Origin: an uncultured Collinsella sp.
GTDB taxonomy: Bacteria; Actinomycetota; Coriobacteriia; Coriobacteriales; Coriobacteriaceae
DNA length: 7,183 nucleotides
NCBI GenBank assembly: GCA_900756725.1
Contig: CAAELJ010000011.1
Location: 1 to 7,183, forward strand
Direction: 5' to 3'
Shown here: piece after piece, positions 5,171-7,183 of the stretch
Layout of the letters: every line of letters starts with the position of its first letter
How positions within the stretch are numbered: the stretch's first letter is position 1
Made by a program: the position numbers and the translations under genes
Notes under the pieces: generated by a model
Seen by the model: the letters and a program-made list of their open reading frames with translations, nothing else
What the model was told of the DNA's origin: nothing
Databases searched by the model: none

Positions 5171-6049
5171 CTATTGCATATCGAGCACCATGGCATAGAC
5201 ATCGCGCTTGCGGCGCGAATACTTCTGAGACAGGCGCTTGGCCACCGCAGAGGCGGGCTCCCCCTCCTCGAGCGCGGCGCGGATATCCTCGCGCAGGGCC
5301 TCGTCGGGATCCGCTGCCGCGGCGCCAACCGGTACGATGCCAGCCTCCTCGTCCTCGCTCGGCGGCGCGATGACCAGCGCAATCTCGCCCTTTACCTCGC
5401 CGCGAGCACGCAGCTCCTCGGCGAGCTGGGCAGCGGGCCCGCGCAAGACCTCCTCGTGCAGCTTGGTGAGTTCGCGGCAGACGGCAACCTCACGCTGGGG
5501 AAAGACCTCCGCCACGGCCTCGAGCGTCGCCACGATGCGATGTGGAGACTCGTAGAAGATGAGCGCGCCGGGTACTACGGCAAGGCGCTGCAAACGGCGC
5601 ACGCGGTCGCCGTGCTTTCGGTCCAAAAAGCCCTCGAAGAAAAAATGCTCGCAGGGAATGCCGGACGAAACGAGCGCCGTGACGCAAGCAGAGGGCCCGG
5701 GAATAACTTCTACGGGCACATCGGCCTCACGCGCTGCCTCGACCAGCACCTGGCCGGGGTCGGACACACTCGGCATGCCGGCGTCCGAGGCAAAGGCGAG
5801 GGTCTCCCCCGCCAGCAGGCGGTCGACCAGGCCGGCGGCGCGACTGGCGATCACATTCTCGTCGCAACGGACAAGCGGCTTGGAAATGCCCAGGTGCATC
5901 AGCAGCTTTGACGTCACACGCGTGTCTTCGCAGCAAATGGCATCGGCGGCGGCAAAGGCCTCGCCAACGCGCGGGGACAGGTCGCCCAGGTTGCCGATGG
6001 GCGTGCCGACCACATAGAGTTTGCCCGTATGGGCGCTGTTTTGCGTCAT
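5171..6049 (-). CDS. rsmI: RsmI, 16S rRNA cytidine-1402 2'-O-methyltransferase
   Basis: A 292-residue member of the tetrapyrrole-methylase-like family that methylates the ribose of C1402 at the 30S decoding centre with S-adenosylmethionine, acting with RsmH (N4) to fine-tune start-codon selection. Motifs in order: LYVVGTPIGNLGD (11-23), CEDTR (40-44), SDAGMPSVSDPG (88-99), VIPGPSA (115-121), FFFEGFLDRK (136-145), FYESPHR (165-171) and CRELTKLHEE (191-200). The C-terminus ends in a small basic helical region (VAKRLSQKYSRRKRDVY). Length is normal. The ATG lies 6 nt after the stop of the GH5-like gene, with only a weak AGG nearby, so translational coupling to that gene is likely. metG follows 69 nt downstream, a pairing seen in many Gram-positive genomes. 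Confidence 0.97.
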   Translation of the reverse strand: MTQNSAHTGKLYVVGTPIGNLGDLSPRVGEAFAAADAICCEDTRVTSKLLMHLGISKPLVRCDENVIASRAAGLVDRLLAGETLAFASDAGMPSVSDPGQVLVEAAREADVPVEVIPGPSACVTALVSSGIPCEHFFFEGFLDRKHGDRVRRLQRLAVVPGALIFYESPHRIVATLEAVAEVFPQREVAVCRELTKLHEEVLRGPAAQLAEELRARGEVKGEIALVIAPPSEDEEAGIVPVGAAAADPDEALREDIRAALEEGEPASAVAKRLSQKYSRRKRDVYAMVLDMQ

Positions 6050-6055
6050 ATCAAC

Positions 6056-7117
6056 CTATTCAATCATGCCGCGCTCGAGCGTACCGAGTGCCGCGCGGGC
6101 GTCCCATGCTGCAATGCGCTTCTCGGTCTTCCACGTTTGGAAGAACCAACCGGCAGCCGGCGCAAACGAAGCCAGCTGGTTGGCGATAAACACGCGCTCG
6201 TAGGCATTGCGGCCCTCGGGCGTAACCGACGAGTTGGCAAAGATCGCCGCGCCCGACCATTCGCCCACCAGCACGGGGAACCCTGTCGAGATCGCTTCTT
6301 TAAGCTCGCGCTTGTTACGCGAAATCGCCGTCGCCAGCCCGCGGGGGCTCGTGATGTCGAGCGCATACTCGTCGCGGTAATGGTACAGGTGAAGGTCCAT
6401 GTAGACGTTCTTGTACTTGGCACCGCGCATAAAATGCTTCCACTCGCTGGGATGCCCCGAAGACGAGAAGACGACGATCTTATCCTCGGGCATATACGAA
6501 CGGACGAGCTCGTAGGCATCGCGGTAGAAATTGCGCAAGTAGTGGGCCGGAATTCCATCCGTCATGGTAAAGAGGCTCTTGCGGACGCTCATCTGCGGCG
6601 TGTCCAGCAGCTCAATGCCCAGCAGGCTCTCGGCCTCGCCGTAGCGATCGGCCAAGCGCTCGAGCACGTCGAGTGCGACATGACGGCCGTTGGTGGACGA
6701 ATGCCACTCGGCAACAGCCTCCGGCGTGGTGGGCGAATCGTTGGAATCGCCCTGGCCACCGGGCACCGTCGCCAGATCGAGCAGTACGCGGATGTCGTAC
6801 TTGGCAGCCCACTCAATTGCACGGTCGATGTAGTCGACAACCGAGATGTAGGACGCATCGGCCTCCTGCGAACCAAAGGCATACCAGGGCACCGGCAGAC
6901 GCACGGCATTGAGACCGATCTGCGCCATGCGGCGAAAATCGTCCTCACTCACAAACGTCTCGTAATGACGGCGCATGCGCTCGTTATAGGCGGCGGTGCC
7001 CATGGCCTCCTGCAGCTCGGCCGCGTTGGATGCACCGGTCGCCGCGTATAGCGACGGGGTCACCCAAGGCTCGGGAATAAACCAGCCAGAGAGATTAACG
7101 CCGAGTATCCTCTCCAT
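6056..7117 (-). CDS. GH5-type exo-beta-1,3-glucanase-like protein, probable loss of catalytic acid/base
   Basis: Numbered from the GTG described below, the residues resemble family GH5 clan A glucanases of the yeast Exg1 type: GVNLSGWFIPEPWVTPSLY (7-25), a VSEDDFRRMAQIGLNAVRLPVPWYAF stretch (57-82) with the conserved Arg74, IRVLLDLATVPG (110-121), HLY (244-246), VGEWSGA (285-291) and WFFQTWKTE (325-333). E287 in GEWS matches the family nucleophile. The acid/base Glu, normally in an Asn-Glu-Pro triad, is missing: the site reads ELLDTPQ (170-176). The usual DLHGAPG loop is DLATVPG, losing a His. No signal peptide is visible, so the protein is probably cytoplasmic. ATG at 7117 (353 residues) is chosen over GTG at 7120 because AAGGGGG lies 5 nt upstream. 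It could be a non-hydrolytic carbohydrate-binding protein or an enzyme with altered chemistry; the fold is confident, the activity is not. Confidence 0.82.
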   Translation of the reverse strand: MERILGVNLSGWFIPEPWVTPSLYAATGASNAAELQEAMGTAAYNERMRRHYETFVSEDDFRRMAQIGLNAVRLPVPWYAFGSQEADASYISVVDYIDRAIEWAAKYDIRVLLDLATVPGGQGDSNDSPTTPEAVAEWHSSTNGRHVALDVLERLADRYGEAESLLGIELLDTPQMSVRKSLFTMTDGIPAHYLRNFYRDAYELVRSYMPEDKIVVFSSSGHPSEWKHFMRGAKYKNVYMDLHLYHYRDEYALDITSPRGLATAISRNKRELKEAISTGFPVLVGEWSGAAIFANSSVTPEGRNAYERVFIANQLASFAPAAGWFFQTWKTEKRIAAWDARAALGTLERGMIE

Positions 7118-7136
7118 CACTGCCCCCTTCGGATCG

Positions 7137-7153
7137 TGCAGGTCGAGCCTGCA
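7137..7153. promoter_or_regulatory. Inverted repeat in the leader of the GH5-like gene
   Basis: TGCAGG (7137-7142) and CCTGCA (7148-7153) are exact inverted repeats around 5 nt, 20 nt before the chosen start codon. This may be a repressor operator or a leader hairpin. A possible -10 (TACGAT) overlaps its upstream edge on the minus strand, but no -35 box is convincing within the window. Confidence 0.3.
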
Positions 7154-7183
7154 TCGTATTGCATAGGAAAAGTATCGTTTTGA

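Noticed and set aside
3422..5911. An 829-codon plus-strand open frame opposite metG and rsmI
   Set aside because: It is antisense to two well-identified genes and crosses their intergenic gap. Its product is low-complexity Leu/Gly/His/Val-rich, as expected from the complement of GC-rich coding DNA.

Overview
The window looks like chromosomal DNA from a GC-rich actinobacterium. The class Coriobacteriia, and Collinsella or a close relative, is the best guess from the protein style, the GC-rich third positions and the rsmI-metG-rsmA-tatD housekeeping block. That assignment is inference; no marker in the window proves it. Every supported gene lies on the minus strand, so transcription runs from high to low coordinates.

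In transcription order: a cytoplasmic GH5-type glucanase-like protein (6056-7117) whose acid/base motif is altered; rsmI (5171-6049), 6 nt downstream; metG (3500-5101), followed by a strong hairpin terminator (3426-3460); rsmA/ksgA (2532-3392), overlapped 11 nt by a TatD-family nuclease (1625-2542); a tRNA-Leu(CAG) gene (1495-1581) with its own recognisable promoter and terminator; a gene-free stretch (1021-1494); an SPFH/HIR-like membrane protein (82-1020); and the first 25 codons of rlmH (1-75), which continues beyond the left edge.

Functionally most of this is translation machinery: a 16S rRNA C1402 2'-O-methyltransferase (RsmI), methionyl-tRNA synthetase, the 16S A1518/A1519 dimethyltransferase (RsmA), a leucine tRNA, and a 23S pseudouridine-1915 methyltransferase (RlmH). 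The GH5-like protein and the SPFH protein are the two outsiders.

The most unusual DNA is the gene-free stretch. It holds an AT-rich block of about 220 bp (1098-1318), bounded by inverted repeats that share a perfect 17-bp core and packed with smaller hairpins. It resembles a MITE or another dispersed non-coding repeat. Beside it, on the plus strand, is what looks like an isolated tRNA 3' end (1430-1454) pointing at the tRNA-Leu terminator. No complete new multi-gene system, CRISPR array or transposase gene is visible.
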